Shown here: positions 1-5,906 of the stretch, in pieces | Layout: the number at the start of each line of letters is the position of its first letter | How positions within the stretch are numbered: the first letter of the stretch is position 1 | Assembly (NCBI GenBank): GCA_049607205.1 | Contig: JBMYWH010000045.1 | Span: 1-5,906, forward strand | Direction: 5' to 3' | Source: JBELHR01 sp049607205 | Lineage (GTDB): Bacteria; Bacteroidota; Bacteroidia; Flavobacteriales; Flavobacteriaceae | Length of the DNA: 5,906 bases | Notes under the pieces: model-generated | Database searches by the model: none | What the model was told of the DNA's origin: nothing | What the model saw: only the letters and a program-made list of their open reading frames with translations | Position numbers and translations under genes: made by a program

Positions 1-545
1 GAAATATGGGCTGTATCTATTCGAAAAAAGAGGCACAATTTATCTTAGAAACCTTGCAAAACGAAATACGATGGCAGGAAGAAGAGCTGCAGATGTTCGG
101 AAAGAAAATTAAAATGAGGAGAAAAGTTGCCTGGTACTCTGATCGAAATTTTACCTATCGATACAGCGGTGTGGATAAAACTGGACATCTCTGGACTCCC
201 TTATTAAAACAGCTCAAGGATCAAGTTGAAAATCTAAGTGGCGCTCAATTTAATTCTTGTCTCTTAAATTACTATCTTGATGGTCAAGACGGCATGGGAT
301 GGCATAGTGACAATGAGAAGAGTTTAGTTAAAAATGCCTGTATCGCTTCCCTCAGTTTTGGAGCAGAGAGAATCTTCAAACTAAAACACAAGCAGACTAA
401 GGAAGTAGTCAATATCCCCTTAGAATCAGGACAGTTAATCCTCATGGAAAAGCAAACACAAGAATTTTGGAAGCACGCTATTCCCAAGTCAAAAAAAATA
501 CATAAACCCAGAATAAATCTAACTTTTAGAAAGTACCTAATATGA
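1..545 (+). CDS. AlkB-like 2OG-Fe(II) dioxygenase (5' end cut off)
   Basis: Probable DNA/RNA alkylation-repair dioxygenase of the AlkB superfamily (2OG-FeII_Oxy_2 type), which uses Fe(II), O2 and 2-oxoglutarate to oxidatively remove methyl or other alkyl groups from bases. Numbering from the ATG at position 6, the iron ligands are visible as H100-x-D102 (GWHSDNE) and a distal H157 (WKHAI), and the 2-oxoglutarate-binding signature R-x-N-x-T-x-R is R169/N171/T173/R175 near the C-terminus. The substrate-loop sequence KVAWYSD (residues 40-46) and NSCLLNYY (83-90) are typical of the family. The ATG at 6 is probably internal: the sequence MGCIYSKKEA aligns with the family's 'YxGxIFSxEEA' segment, normally preceded by roughly 20 residues, and the frame stays open to the window edge. 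The gene is therefore recorded as partial from position 1. Its TGA overlaps the next ATG by 4 bases (ATGA). Substrate (DNA, RNA or other) cannot be told. Family assignment is firm. Confidence 0.93.
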   Translation, partial: NMGCIYSKKEAQFILETLQNEIRWQEEELQMFGKKIKMRRKVAWYSDRNFTYRYSGVDKTGHLWTPLLKQLKDQVENLSGAQFNSCLLNYYLDGQDGMGWHSDNEKSLVKNACIASLSFGAERIFKLKHKQTKEVVNIPLESGQLILMEKQTQEFWKHAIPKSKKIHKPRINLTFRKYLI

Positions 546-1240
546 AATTTATCCCTTTTCTAAGCATTCTTATGATCACCGTGTCATTACATGCTCAAAG
601 TACTCCTCAAGGTGTGTTTCACCGAACTACCGAGATCTCTGACACGCAAAAAATTCAAGAAAGGTGGGTTATTATCGACGATTATTTAGTGGTTACTGCC
701 TTTGATTCTAGTTCAAAACAATTTTATTATACTTATGGAGGGCCTAGTTATTTCAAAGATGGTTTTTTAAAAGTGACTATTGAGTTTAGTTCGAATACAG
801 CACATCATGCCAGAGAGCAACTCAGCCTGAATTATAAGGACTTAGGACTTGTCCTTAGCGAAAATTCTTCTGTGGGTGATCTCAAGGGAGTATGGGTAAT
901 GACCGCTAGAAAAACCAATGATAGCATAAGAAATCGTCCTTTGAGATCAAGAAGAACTCTCAAAATTCTATCCGAGTCTACCTTTCAATGGATTGCTTTT
1001 GACATAGAAAAAAACAGCTTCAAAGGAAGTGGTGGAGGAAGCTACAAAACAAAAGACGGGCACTATACAGAACATATTGAGTTCTTCTCAAGAGATTCTT
1101 CGCGTGTTGGAAGTGATTTGAAATTTGACTATCTTAAACAAAATAATCAGTGGATTCATTCGGGATTTAGTTCTAAGGGGAAACCTTTGTATGAAATTTG
1201 GACCCCACTAAAAATAGCAGAAAAACAAAATAGATATTGA
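542..1240 (+). CDS. Secreted protein of two lipocalin-like repeats, function unknown
   Basis: A 232-residue exported protein resembling those usually labelled 'membrane or secreted protein' in flavobacteria; no biochemical role is known to me. Residues 1-18 form a signal peptide (KF then a hydrophobic stretch ending SLHA|Q), so the mature protein should begin at Q19 and be periplasmic or outside the cell. The rest is beta-rich and falls into two related halves, about 23-100 and 113-221. Residues 49-98 align with 148-197 without gaps at 15 of 50 identities (shared AFD, GG, KDG, IEF, final Y). The second half is the family-typical part, with LKGVWVM (114-120), a glycine-rich GSGGGSY segment (162-168), EHIEFFSRDSSRVG (177-190) and YEIW (217-220). 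The start overlaps the dioxygenase stop by 4 bases, suggesting translational coupling; no Shine-Dalgarno is seen. A lipocalin/DUF4488-like small-ligand binding fold is an inference from the pattern, not a demonstrated function. Confidence 0.85.
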   Translation: MKFIPFLSILMITVSLHAQSTPQGVFHRTTEISDTQKIQERWVIIDDYLVVTAFDSSSKQFYYTYGGPSYFKDGFLKVTIEFSSNTAHHAREQLSLNYKDLGLVLSENSSVGDLKGVWVMTARKTNDSIRNRPLRSRRTLKILSESTFQWIAFDIEKNSFKGSGGGSYKTKDGHYTEHIEFFSRDSSRVGSDLKFDYLKQNNQWIHSGFSSKGKPLYEIWTPLKIAEKQNRY

Positions 1241-1443
1241 TGAAAAACTACCAAAAAGATCAGCTAACCATTCATTGGGAACCTACAAAATGTATTCATG
1301 CCGGAGTCTGCGTTAAGACTTTACCTAAGGTTTATAACCCAAATGAAAGACCTTGGATCAAACCAGAAAATGCAAGTGTCGATGAACTAAAAGCACAGAT
1401 AGACAATTGCCCGTCCAAAGCCTTAAGTTACAGCATAAACTAA
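1240..1443 (+). CDS. Small divergent Fe-S cluster protein, YjdI-like (Fer4_19 family)
   Basis: A 67-residue protein of the divergent mono-cluster ferredoxin family that includes E. coli YjdI (PF06902). Using the ATG at 1240, the conserved cysteines are C18 and C24 (C-x5-C, in KCIHAGVC) and C57 in the C-terminal C-P-x-x-A-L box (CPSKAL), with the family segment RPWI (37-40) followed by the xNAS-xDEL stretch. Only three cysteines are present, as is usual in this family, so the fourth ligand would be non-cysteine (H20 lies beside C18) or the cluster is not a standard 4Fe-4S; this is inference. An in-frame TTG at 1237 could add one residue, but the ATG is preferred because it overlaps the previous stop by one base (TGATG), a classic coupling arrangement. 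There is no signal peptide, so it is cytoplasmic. There is no CDGSH-type motif, although some relatives are fused to one. Partner and redox role are unknown. Confidence 0.88.
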   Translation: MKNYQKDQLTIHWEPTKCIHAGVCVKTLPKVYNPNERPWIKPENASVDELKAQIDNCPSKALSYSIN

Positions 1444-1450
1444 AATCTTT

Positions 1451-2719
1451 ATGATTAAAAAAGGAGTAAGTCTTAGAGGAGCTATTTCTATTGGAATTGG
1501 TGGAATGGTAGGGGGTGGTATCTTTGCTGTCCTGGGGCTTGCAGTAGAAATGGCACAAGGAGGAACACCTCTTGCGTTTCTAATTGCGGGAATCATAGCC
1601 TTTATTACCAGTTATTCTTATAGTAAAATGAGTTTAGCTTATCCGGATAAAGGAGGAACGGTGAAATTCATAAATCAAGGCTTCGGAAAGGGAGTCTTCA
1701 GTGGAGGTTTGAATAACCTTTTATATTTTAGTTATATCATCATGTTGAGTTTATACGCCTCAGCTTTTGGTTCTTATGGTCCAAATCTCTTTACTTTAGT
1801 AGATCCTACGGTCGATTTTCACCTTTACGCCACTGGAATTGTTTTGATTTGTACGCTTATAAATTACTACAGTATCTCCGCAGTCACGACCATTGAGGAT
1901 TATGCAGTTAGTATCAAGCTAGTTATTTTGATAGGCTTTATTTTTATTGCAGGCTATGGTCTAATTGGCAACCCTAACCTAAGTCAACTAGGAGTAGAAC
2001 ACTGGAGCCCTATGATACAAATTGTCAGCGGAGGAATGGTGATTTTTGTGGCCTATGAAGGCTTCGAGCTCATAGCCAACACAGCACCCGATATGGTAAA
2101 TCCTAAAATAAACATTCCTAAGGCATATTATTATTCTGTTGGATTTGTAATTGTTTTATATATAGCCATCAGCGCCGTTACGGTTGCGTCTATTCCGTTT
2201 TCCGAGATTGCCAAGTCAGCTGAATACGTTCTCGCCGAAGCAGCCAAGCCCATGTTAGGACAAATAGGATTCACTATTATCACTATAGCGGCTTTAATCT
2301 CGACATTTTCGGCAATTAATGCTTCTCTTTTGGGTGGAACTCGAGTAAATTACAAACTCGCAGAGGATGATGAAATCCCTCATGAATTTACCTCAAAATT
2401 CTGGGGACAACCTATTGGCTTAGTGCTAACCACCGTGCTCACCCTTATCTTAGTAAATACCTTAGAATTATCAAGCATCTCTACAGCGGGAAGCGTAGGT
2501 TTTTTGATCATATTTGGGATCGTTAATTTGGTGAATTATTTAAAGAGAAAGGAAACTAATTCCGTTTCATGGATTCCTCTTTTAGGCTTTATTTTTTGCG
2601 TGATTGCTCTAATTGCTTTGGTAAGTCAACAGTTCAATCAAGACCCTGTTTCCATTTATTTATCGATTGGAATTGTGGCGGCTTGTTTTGTGATGGAATA
2701 CATTTATAAAAAACTATAA
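1451..2719 (+). CDS. APC-superfamily amino acid/polyamine-type permease
   Basis: A 422-residue inner-membrane transporter of the APC superfamily (AA_permease_2 type), expected to move amino acids, amines or a similar small solute by coupling to an ion gradient or by exchange. About twelve membrane segments can be placed near residues 10-31, 38-58, 86-108, 124-141, 153-173, 186-206, 226-248, 270-292, 320-340, 344-364, 373-391 and 398-417, the usual number and length for the family. The glycine-rich, unwound part of TM1 is evident (SIGIGGMVGGGIF, 13-25). TM6 carries the characteristic F-V-A-Y-E-G-F-E (199-206), followed by the loop with TAPDMVNPKINIPKA. An acidic LAEDDEIP (303-310) follows TM8, as is typical. 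The ATG at 1451 lies 7 bases after the Fe-S gene stop and begins just before TM1; the next Met (residue 19) would cut into TM1, so this start is secure. Substrate cannot be deduced. No link to the Fe-S protein beyond proximity is visible. Confidence 0.9.
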   Translation: MIKKGVSLRGAISIGIGGMVGGGIFAVLGLAVEMAQGGTPLAFLIAGIIAFITSYSYSKMSLAYPDKGGTVKFINQGFGKGVFSGGLNNLLYFSYIIMLSLYASAFGSYGPNLFTLVDPTVDFHLYATGIVLICTLINYYSISAVTTIEDYAVSIKLVILIGFIFIAGYGLIGNPNLSQLGVEHWSPMIQIVSGGMVIFVAYEGFELIANTAPDMVNPKINIPKAYYYSVGFVIVLYIAISAVTVASIPFSEIAKSAEYVLAEAAKPMLGQIGFTIITIAALISTFSAINASLLGGTRVNYKLAEDDEIPHEFTSKFWGQPIGLVLTTVLTLILVNTLELSSISTAGSVGFLIIFGIVNLVNYLKRKETNSVSWIPLLGFIFCVIALIALVSQQFNQDPVSIYLSIGIVAACFVMEYIYKKL

Positions 2720-2750
2720 TTTGAATTCGCTTCGAAATATTGTAGCTTTC
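2720..2750 (+). promoter_or_regulatory. Candidate Bacteroidota promoter for the lipoprotein gene
   Basis: TTTG at 2720-2723 fits the Bacteroidota -33 element. TAGCTTTC at 2743-2750 matches the -7 consensus TAnnTTTG at all but the last fixed position, and the two are separated by 19 bases, inside the usual range. The start codon at 2755 is only 4 bases past the box, so a transcript from this promoter would be leaderless or nearly so. The site lies in the 35-base gap after the permease gene. It is based on pattern match only; the lipoprotein could also be read from upstream. Confidence 0.4.
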
Positions 2751-2754
2751 CTTT

Positions 2755-3459
2755 ATGAAAAAATCGTTTAGTATACTTTTAGTTTTGGCTTTATTTATAA
2801 GCTGTGATCGCCCTGTCACAATCACAGGATTATGGGAAGTTACCTCTGTCTCTATAGGAGATGAAAACATGACCCCTCAAGGTAGGTGGATGCGCTTTTA
2901 TGAAGATGGATCCCAAGAGTCTGGAAACGGCTGGTATAAACACAGTGAAGGAGACTATTTGTTCGATCTGAGTACCTCTTTACTTGAAATAACAAATTGG
3001 AATGGAATCAAAGACCCAAATGATCCCTTCAATGTCAAAATTCAAGGGGATCAAATGACATGGACAAGAGAGGAAGAAGGCCAAGCACTGACCGTAGTAT
3101 TGGAAAAGATACAGAAGCTTCCTATGACTTCAGCAAATGAGACCTTAGGTCTATGGGTACTGGACAAGGTGACTTATGATGGAGAAGATATTACTGCGCT
3201 TAACAATCCTGAAAACAATCGTTATTTACACCTGAGATGGGACGGTGTTTTCATTGATCAAAATGGCCCTGAAGGCAGGTTAAGAGGACCCTATAGAATG
3301 CATGGACATAATCCTCAAATTGAATTGATATACTATGGAGATTGTGCACGAATTGATTCTTATGACTATGAAGTTTCTAAAGATAAGTTGATTCTAAGTA
3401 ATTCGGAACAAGGGTCGCTAGTGATGACATATCATAGGTCAGACGAATACCCCAATTAA
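2755..3459 (+). CDS. Lipoprotein with two lipocalin-like repeats, function unknown
   Basis: A 234-residue predicted lipoprotein. Residues 1-16 form a short hydrophobic signal ending in F-I-S-C17, a slightly loose but acceptable lipobox for Bacteroidota, so C17 should be lipidated and the protein anchored to the envelope. The mature part consists of two related lipocalin-like (DUF-type beta-barrel) units, about 25-119 and 132-229. Each opens with G-L-W (25-27 and 132-134), followed about 20 residues later by an R-aromatic strand ending in acidic-G (RWMRFYEDG 44-52; RYLHLRWDG 156-164), then an N-G turn (58-59 and 170-171). Each ends in a hydrophobic strand before a charged tail. This arrangement resembles proteins that report how a small 'GxW' unit fits into a calycin barrel, but ligand and role are unknown. 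The gene stands apart from the upstream run by 35 bases and has its own possible promoter. The overall design, two repeats behind an export signal, parallels the secreted protein at 542-1240 although the sequences differ. Confidence 0.82.
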   Translation: MKKSFSILLVLALFISCDRPVTITGLWEVTSVSIGDENMTPQGRWMRFYEDGSQESGNGWYKHSEGDYLFDLSTSLLEITNWNGIKDPNDPFNVKIQGDQMTWTREEEGQALTVVLEKIQKLPMTSANETLGLWVLDKVTYDGEDITALNNPENNRYLHLRWDGVFIDQNGPEGRLRGPYRMHGHNPQIELIYYGDCARIDSYDYEVSKDKLILSNSEQGSLVMTYHRSDEYPN

Positions 3460-3485
3460 AAACTGCACGGTATTTGATATACAGG

Positions 3486-3515
3486 AGACATGAATAAATT
3501 TCATGTCTTTTTTTT
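3486..3515 (+). terminator. Hairpin plus T8 tract over the start of the C92 hydrolase gene
   Basis: The bases AGACATGAA (3486-3494) and TTCATGTCT (3500-3508) are perfect inverted repeats separated by the 5-base loop TAAAT, and are followed by eight consecutive T (3508-3515). This is the form of a Rho-independent terminator and may end transcripts of the lipoprotein gene, whose stop is at 3459. Only 3 of 9 pairs are G-C, so the stem is weak. The start codon ATG (3490-3492) lies in the left arm and part of the GGAG (3484-3487) is in or beside it, so in RNA the structure could also hide the start site. The T tract doubles as Phe/Leu codons of the signal peptide, so chance is a real possibility. 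Confidence 0.4.
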
Positions 3516-4839
3516 GCTTTTTAGTTTTTACTTCAATCTGAATGCCCAAAGCACTCAAGAATTAAGTCATGCCTTAGAAAAACAGACGATTAGACTCCAA
3601 GCGCAAAGAGCTTATTTCAATAAAATAGGGAATCCCGATTATGTTCTAACGGGAGAAGATCTTCTGTATTTAGCGGAGTACTCTTCGGAACTAGATAGAA
3701 TCGAGCAGCAAGCATTTCTGAAGGTTAAAAGCCTTAATGATAGTCATAATCCTCCATTAGTCCAGGAGCTTATTATAAGAAATGCCCTATTTGAACTAAT
3801 TCTCTGGGAACAAAGCATTATTGGGAAACACTCTAGAATCTATATAATTATGCATCAAAACAATTCAAATTCCAGGATTGCAAATCACGTAGTTTCTTCA
3901 AAATACAGAAAAGAAAGCCTTAGACTATATAAACAAATAGAAAAGAACGGTGATTCAACTAAGAATTGGCAGCAGCTCACAAATCAAGCATACTATAAAA
4001 AGTTCCTCATTGATAAGGCACATCAAAGAGAAGCGGAGTATTTCTTTGAAACTTATCAATACCGTCTAAAGGTTCTGAATGAAGAACTCTACAAGAAGAT
4101 CTTCCTCGATGAAAGCCTCAATGCAGTCTCAAGAAGGTTTAGTAATTATGTAGGTGGATTTGCCTACAGGAAAGGTAAACTATACAAGCAAGTTGACTTT
4201 ATTGAAAAACAAGAGCAAGAACTGCAAATACTAGATGTGGTTTTAGAAAAAACACCATTTAGAATGACTGATAAACTGATCCCTGGATTCTGGGGTCATG
4301 CTGGAATTTATGTTGGAAATGAAGCTCAATTAAAGGACTTGGGTATCTGGGATGACCCAAAAGTTATTCCTTATCATAAAGTAATTCGTTCGGGAGCTTC
4401 AATTGTTGAAGCGCTCAGAACAGAAGTAGAAGTCAATAGCGTTGAACATTTTTCAAATATCGATGATTACGCCCACTTGAGACTCCAGAATCCACCTTCT
4501 AAACTCAAACAACAACAAATGGTTTTAAGGGCTTTTGAACAAATAGGTAAATCTTATGATTTCGGATTTGATGTAGAGTCCTCAGAAAGAATAGTTTGTT
4601 CCGAATTACTCTATGTAGTTTATGATCAAGTAAAGTTTAATACCTCTCAAATATTAGGTCGTGCAACCATTTCCGTGGATCAGGTCGCGGAAAAAGCAGG
4701 TCCTCAAGGTGATTTCAAATTGGAAAACTTATATCTCAACGGAAAACAGGTTCCAAAAGACCAACAGAATACTTATTTCGAAAAACTTCCTAATCTCAGC
4801 GATTTTCAACTGAATAAACTCAAAAAAGCTCAAGAATAA
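3490..4839 (+). CDS. Secreted YiiX-like cysteine hydrolase (C92, permuted NlpC/P60 fold)
   Basis: A 449-residue exported protein with a C-terminal circularly permuted papain-like domain of the YiiX/YebB type (Peptidase_C92, PF05708). Relatives are thought to be amidases, peptidases or acyl-acting enzymes; the substrate here is unknown. Residues 1-19 form a signal peptide ending N-A|Q. Residues 21-245 are helix-rich and polar (many E, K, Q, Y; probable coiled coil), with no family I recognise. The catalytic domain runs from about 245 (LQILDVVLEKT, the family's 'LQPGDIVLxRT' start) to about 420. The His comes first (H270, in PGFWGHAGIYVG), then E307 in the VEA strand, then the G-K-S-Y-D motif (353-357), and the Cys near the end (C370, in RIVCSELLY). 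That His-before-Cys order is the permutation hallmark, and the active site looks intact. No in-frame upstream start is possible because TGA occurs at 3475. The GGAG is only 2 bases from the ATG, probably too close to act as a normal ribosome site. Confidence 0.86.
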   Translation: MNKFHVFFLLFSFYFNLNAQSTQELSHALEKQTIRLQAQRAYFNKIGNPDYVLTGEDLLYLAEYSSELDRIEQQAFLKVKSLNDSHNPPLVQELIIRNALFELILWEQSIIGKHSRIYIIMHQNNSNSRIANHVVSSKYRKESLRLYKQIEKNGDSTKNWQQLTNQAYYKKFLIDKAHQREAEYFFETYQYRLKVLNEELYKKIFLDESLNAVSRRFSNYVGGFAYRKGKLYKQVDFIEKQEQELQILDVVLEKTPFRMTDKLIPGFWGHAGIYVGNEAQLKDLGIWDDPKVIPYHKVIRSGASIVEALRTEVEVNSVEHFSNIDDYAHLRLQNPPSKLKQQQMVLRAFEQIGKSYDFGFDVESSERIVCSELLYVVYDQVKFNTSQILGRATISVDQVAEKAGPQGDFKLENLYLNGKQVPKDQQNTYFEKLPNLSDFQLNKLKKAQE

Positions 4840-4842
4840 ATC

Positions 4843-4850
4843 TATTTTTG
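4843..4850 (+). promoter_or_regulatory. Candidate -7 box for the purine permease gene
   Basis: TATTTTTG matches the Bacteroidota -7 consensus TAnnTTTG at every fixed position and is followed by C, as often seen in flavobacteria. No TTG is present at the usual -33 distance (about 4820), where the sequence is A-rich coding end of the preceding gene. The ATG at 4864 lies 13 bases past the box, so the leader would be only several bases. The T5-G-C-A5 palindrome at 4845-4856 overlaps the box. The match rests on a short AT-rich motif. Confidence 0.4.
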
Positions 4851-4863
4851 CAAAAACCTTTAT

Positions 4864-5906
4864 ATGAAATTCTTTCAAGTGACTGAAAATGGAAGTTCCA
4901 TTTCAAAAGAAGCTTTAGGTGGTTTAACAACCTTCCTGACGATGGCCTATATTTTATTTGTCAATCCAGATTTGCTCTCTCAAGCAGGAATGGACAAATC
5001 GGCTCTATATACCGTTACAATTCTAGCCTCAATTATCGGAACATTACTTGCTGCCTTTGTAGCAAAAATGCCTCTTGCTATGGCACCAGGAATGGGCTTA
5101 AATGCATTCTTTACCTTTACTTTAGTCTTAGGAGAAGGAATACACTGGACCACTGCGCTAGGAGTGGTTTTCCTTTCGGGAGCCGTATTCTTTATATTAA
5201 CACTCGTGGGAGTTAGAGAAAAGATCGCTCAATCCATTCCGAAATCTCTTAGGCTAGCCGTAAGCGCAGGGATAGGTTTATTTATAAGTTTTATTGGTCT
5301 TAAATCCATTGGATTAATTCAAGCGAATCCTGCAACACTAGTTACTTTAGGAGAAATTGACAAAGGCTTAATCATAGGCTTTTCAAGTTTAATCCTTATC
5401 CTAATCCTTGAATACCGCAAAGTAAAAGGGGGTATTCTTATTGGAATACTCGCAGCCACTATCGCAGGTATGTTGACAGGAGCAAGTCCCGTCCCAGAAA
5501 ATTGGGTTTCTATGCCAAGTTCTATCGAGCCTTTATACTTCAAACTAGATATTTTATCAGCTCTTAAATGGTCCTTAATTGGTCCGATTTTCTCATTTAT
5601 GTTCGTGGATTTATTCGATTCTATCGGAACAATTTTAGTTTGTGCTAAAGAAGCTAAACTAGAAAAAAAGGATGGTTCGGTTCCAGGAATGAAAAAAATT
5701 CTAGCAGCCGATGCTGGTGCTACAATGATTGGAGCGGTTCTAGGAACCTCAACTACCACTACATATATTGAAAGTGCAGCAGGGATTCAAAATGGGGCAA
5801 AAACTGGAATTGCCTCGGTATTTACTGCATTGTTCTTTGCTCTAGCCTTATTCATCGGTCCTTTAGCGCTTGCGGTACCTGCATTTGCAACTGGTCCCGC
5901 ACTAAT
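4864..5906 (+). CDS. AzgA/PbuG-type NCS2 purine permease (3' end cut off)
   Basis: An inner-membrane nucleobase transporter of the NCS2 family, AzgA/PbuG branch (xanthine/uracil/vitamin C permease fold, PF00860). Members of this branch import adenine, guanine or hypoxanthine by proton symport. The frame is open from the ATG at 4864 to the window end, giving 347 residues of an expected 430 or so. Signature segments are present in order: the start ITxEALGGLTTFLTMAYI-like stretch (14-30), M-A-P-G-M-G-L-N-A-F-F (73-83), F-V-D-L-F-D-S-I-G-T (247-256, TM8 with acidic D249 and D252), and G-T-S-T-T-T-T-Y-I-E-S-A-A-G (294-307, TM10 region, E303). The 3' edge falls at V-P-A-F-A-T-G-P-A-L, the usual next TM. 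The gene starts 24 bases after the hydrolase stop, with no Shine-Dalgarno. Which purine is carried cannot be told from sequence alone. A role in purine salvage is the family's usual one. Confidence 0.93.
   Translation, partial: MKFFQVTENGSSISKEALGGLTTFLTMAYILFVNPDLLSQAGMDKSALYTVTILASIIGTLLAAFVAKMPLAMAPGMGLNAFFTFTLVLGEGIHWTTALGVVFLSGAVFFILTLVGVREKIAQSIPKSLRLAVSAGIGLFISFIGLKSIGLIQANPATLVTLGEIDKGLIIGFSSLILILILEYRKVKGGILIGILAATIAGMLTGASPVPENWVSMPSSIEPLYFKLDILSALKWSLIGPIFSFMFVDLFDSIGTILVCAKEAKLEKKDGSVPGMKKILAADAGATMIGAVLGTSTTTTYIESAAGIQNGAKTGIASVFTALFFALALFIGPLALAVPAFATGPAL

Noticed and set aside
284..487. Minus-strand open frame of 67 codons inside the AlkB-like gene
   Set aside because: Antisense shadow of the catalytic core; cysteine/serine-rich composition without domain features.
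491..498. Run of eight A in the AlkB-like gene as a possible programmed slippage site
   Set aside because: The zero-frame protein continues through the conserved R-x-N-x-T-x-R motif, so no frameshift is needed.
1457..1466. AAAAAAGGAG as a ribosome site for a shorter permease
   Set aside because: No in-frame Met follows at suitable distance; the next one would truncate TM1.
1358..1558. Minus-strand open frame across the Fe-S/permease junction
   Set aside because: It covers conserved segments of two real genes on the other strand and has no recognisable protein features.
2726..2736. TTCG-CTT-CGAA hairpin after the permease gene as a terminator
   Set aside because: Only 4 bp of stem and no T tract follows.
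2634..2870. Minus-strand open frame across the permease/lipoprotein junction
   Set aside because: Antisense to the permease C-terminus and the lipoprotein signal peptide; no plausible start context or family resemblance.
4845..4856. 12-base palindrome TTTTTGCAAAAA as an operator
   Set aside because: Such a dyad is easily made by the -7 box followed by an A run in AT-rich DNA; there is no second copy in the window and no regulator gene nearby.
5319..5759. 146-codon open frame on the minus strand inside the purine permease gene
   Set aside because: It is antisense to a clear, motif-rich NCS2 coding sequence; its translation is low-complexity I/P/S/A-rich and resembles no family.
1..5906. The whole window as a novel defence, toxin or mobile system
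   Set aside because: No nuclease, reverse transcriptase, transposase, integrase, toxin-antitoxin pair or repeat array is seen; all genes belong to common housekeeping or envelope families.

Overview
This window is an ordinary-looking, gene-dense, AT-rich chromosomal segment from a member of the Bacteroidota, most likely a flavobacterium or close relative. Three things point there: secreted proteins whose signal peptides end in '-A|Q', near absence of usable Shine-Dalgarno sequences, and candidate -7 boxes of the Bacteroidota type TAnnTTTG. The protein families (AlkB-like dioxygenase, YjdI-like Fe-S protein, repeat lipocalin-like secreted proteins, C92 cysteine hydrolase, AzgA-type purine permease) are also common there. 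Genus cannot be fixed from the sequence. All seven genes lie on the + strand. No intergenic gap exceeds about 35 bases, so no gene-free stretch of 300 bases exists.

Layout: (1) positions 1-2719 hold a tightly packed run: the 3' part of an AlkB-family 2OG-Fe(II) dioxygenase, a secreted protein made of two related halves, a 67-residue divergent Fe-S protein, and a 12-TM APC-superfamily permease. The first two junctions overlap by 4 and 1 bases and the third has a 7-base gap, so the four are probably co-transcribed. (2) A 35-base gap with a plausible promoter precedes a lipoprotein with two lipocalin-like halves (2755-3459). (3) A 30-base gap leads to a secreted YiiX-like cysteine hydrolase (3490-4839). 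Its start codon sits inside a perfect 9-bp hairpin followed by eight T, which looks like an intrinsic terminator or a translation-blocking structure. (4) A TATTTTTG box and a very short leader precede an AzgA/PbuG-type NCS2 purine permease, which runs off the right edge.

The genes do not form a recognisable single pathway. Themes are alkylation repair, Fe-S chemistry, uptake of amino acids or amines and purines, and envelope proteins of unknown role. I do not see a defence system, mobile element, CRISPR array, tRNA or rRNA. The most interesting items are the hairpin/T-tract placed on the start of the C92 hydrolase gene, and the fact that two non-adjacent envelope proteins are each built from an internal duplication, one of them alignable without gaps over 50 residues.
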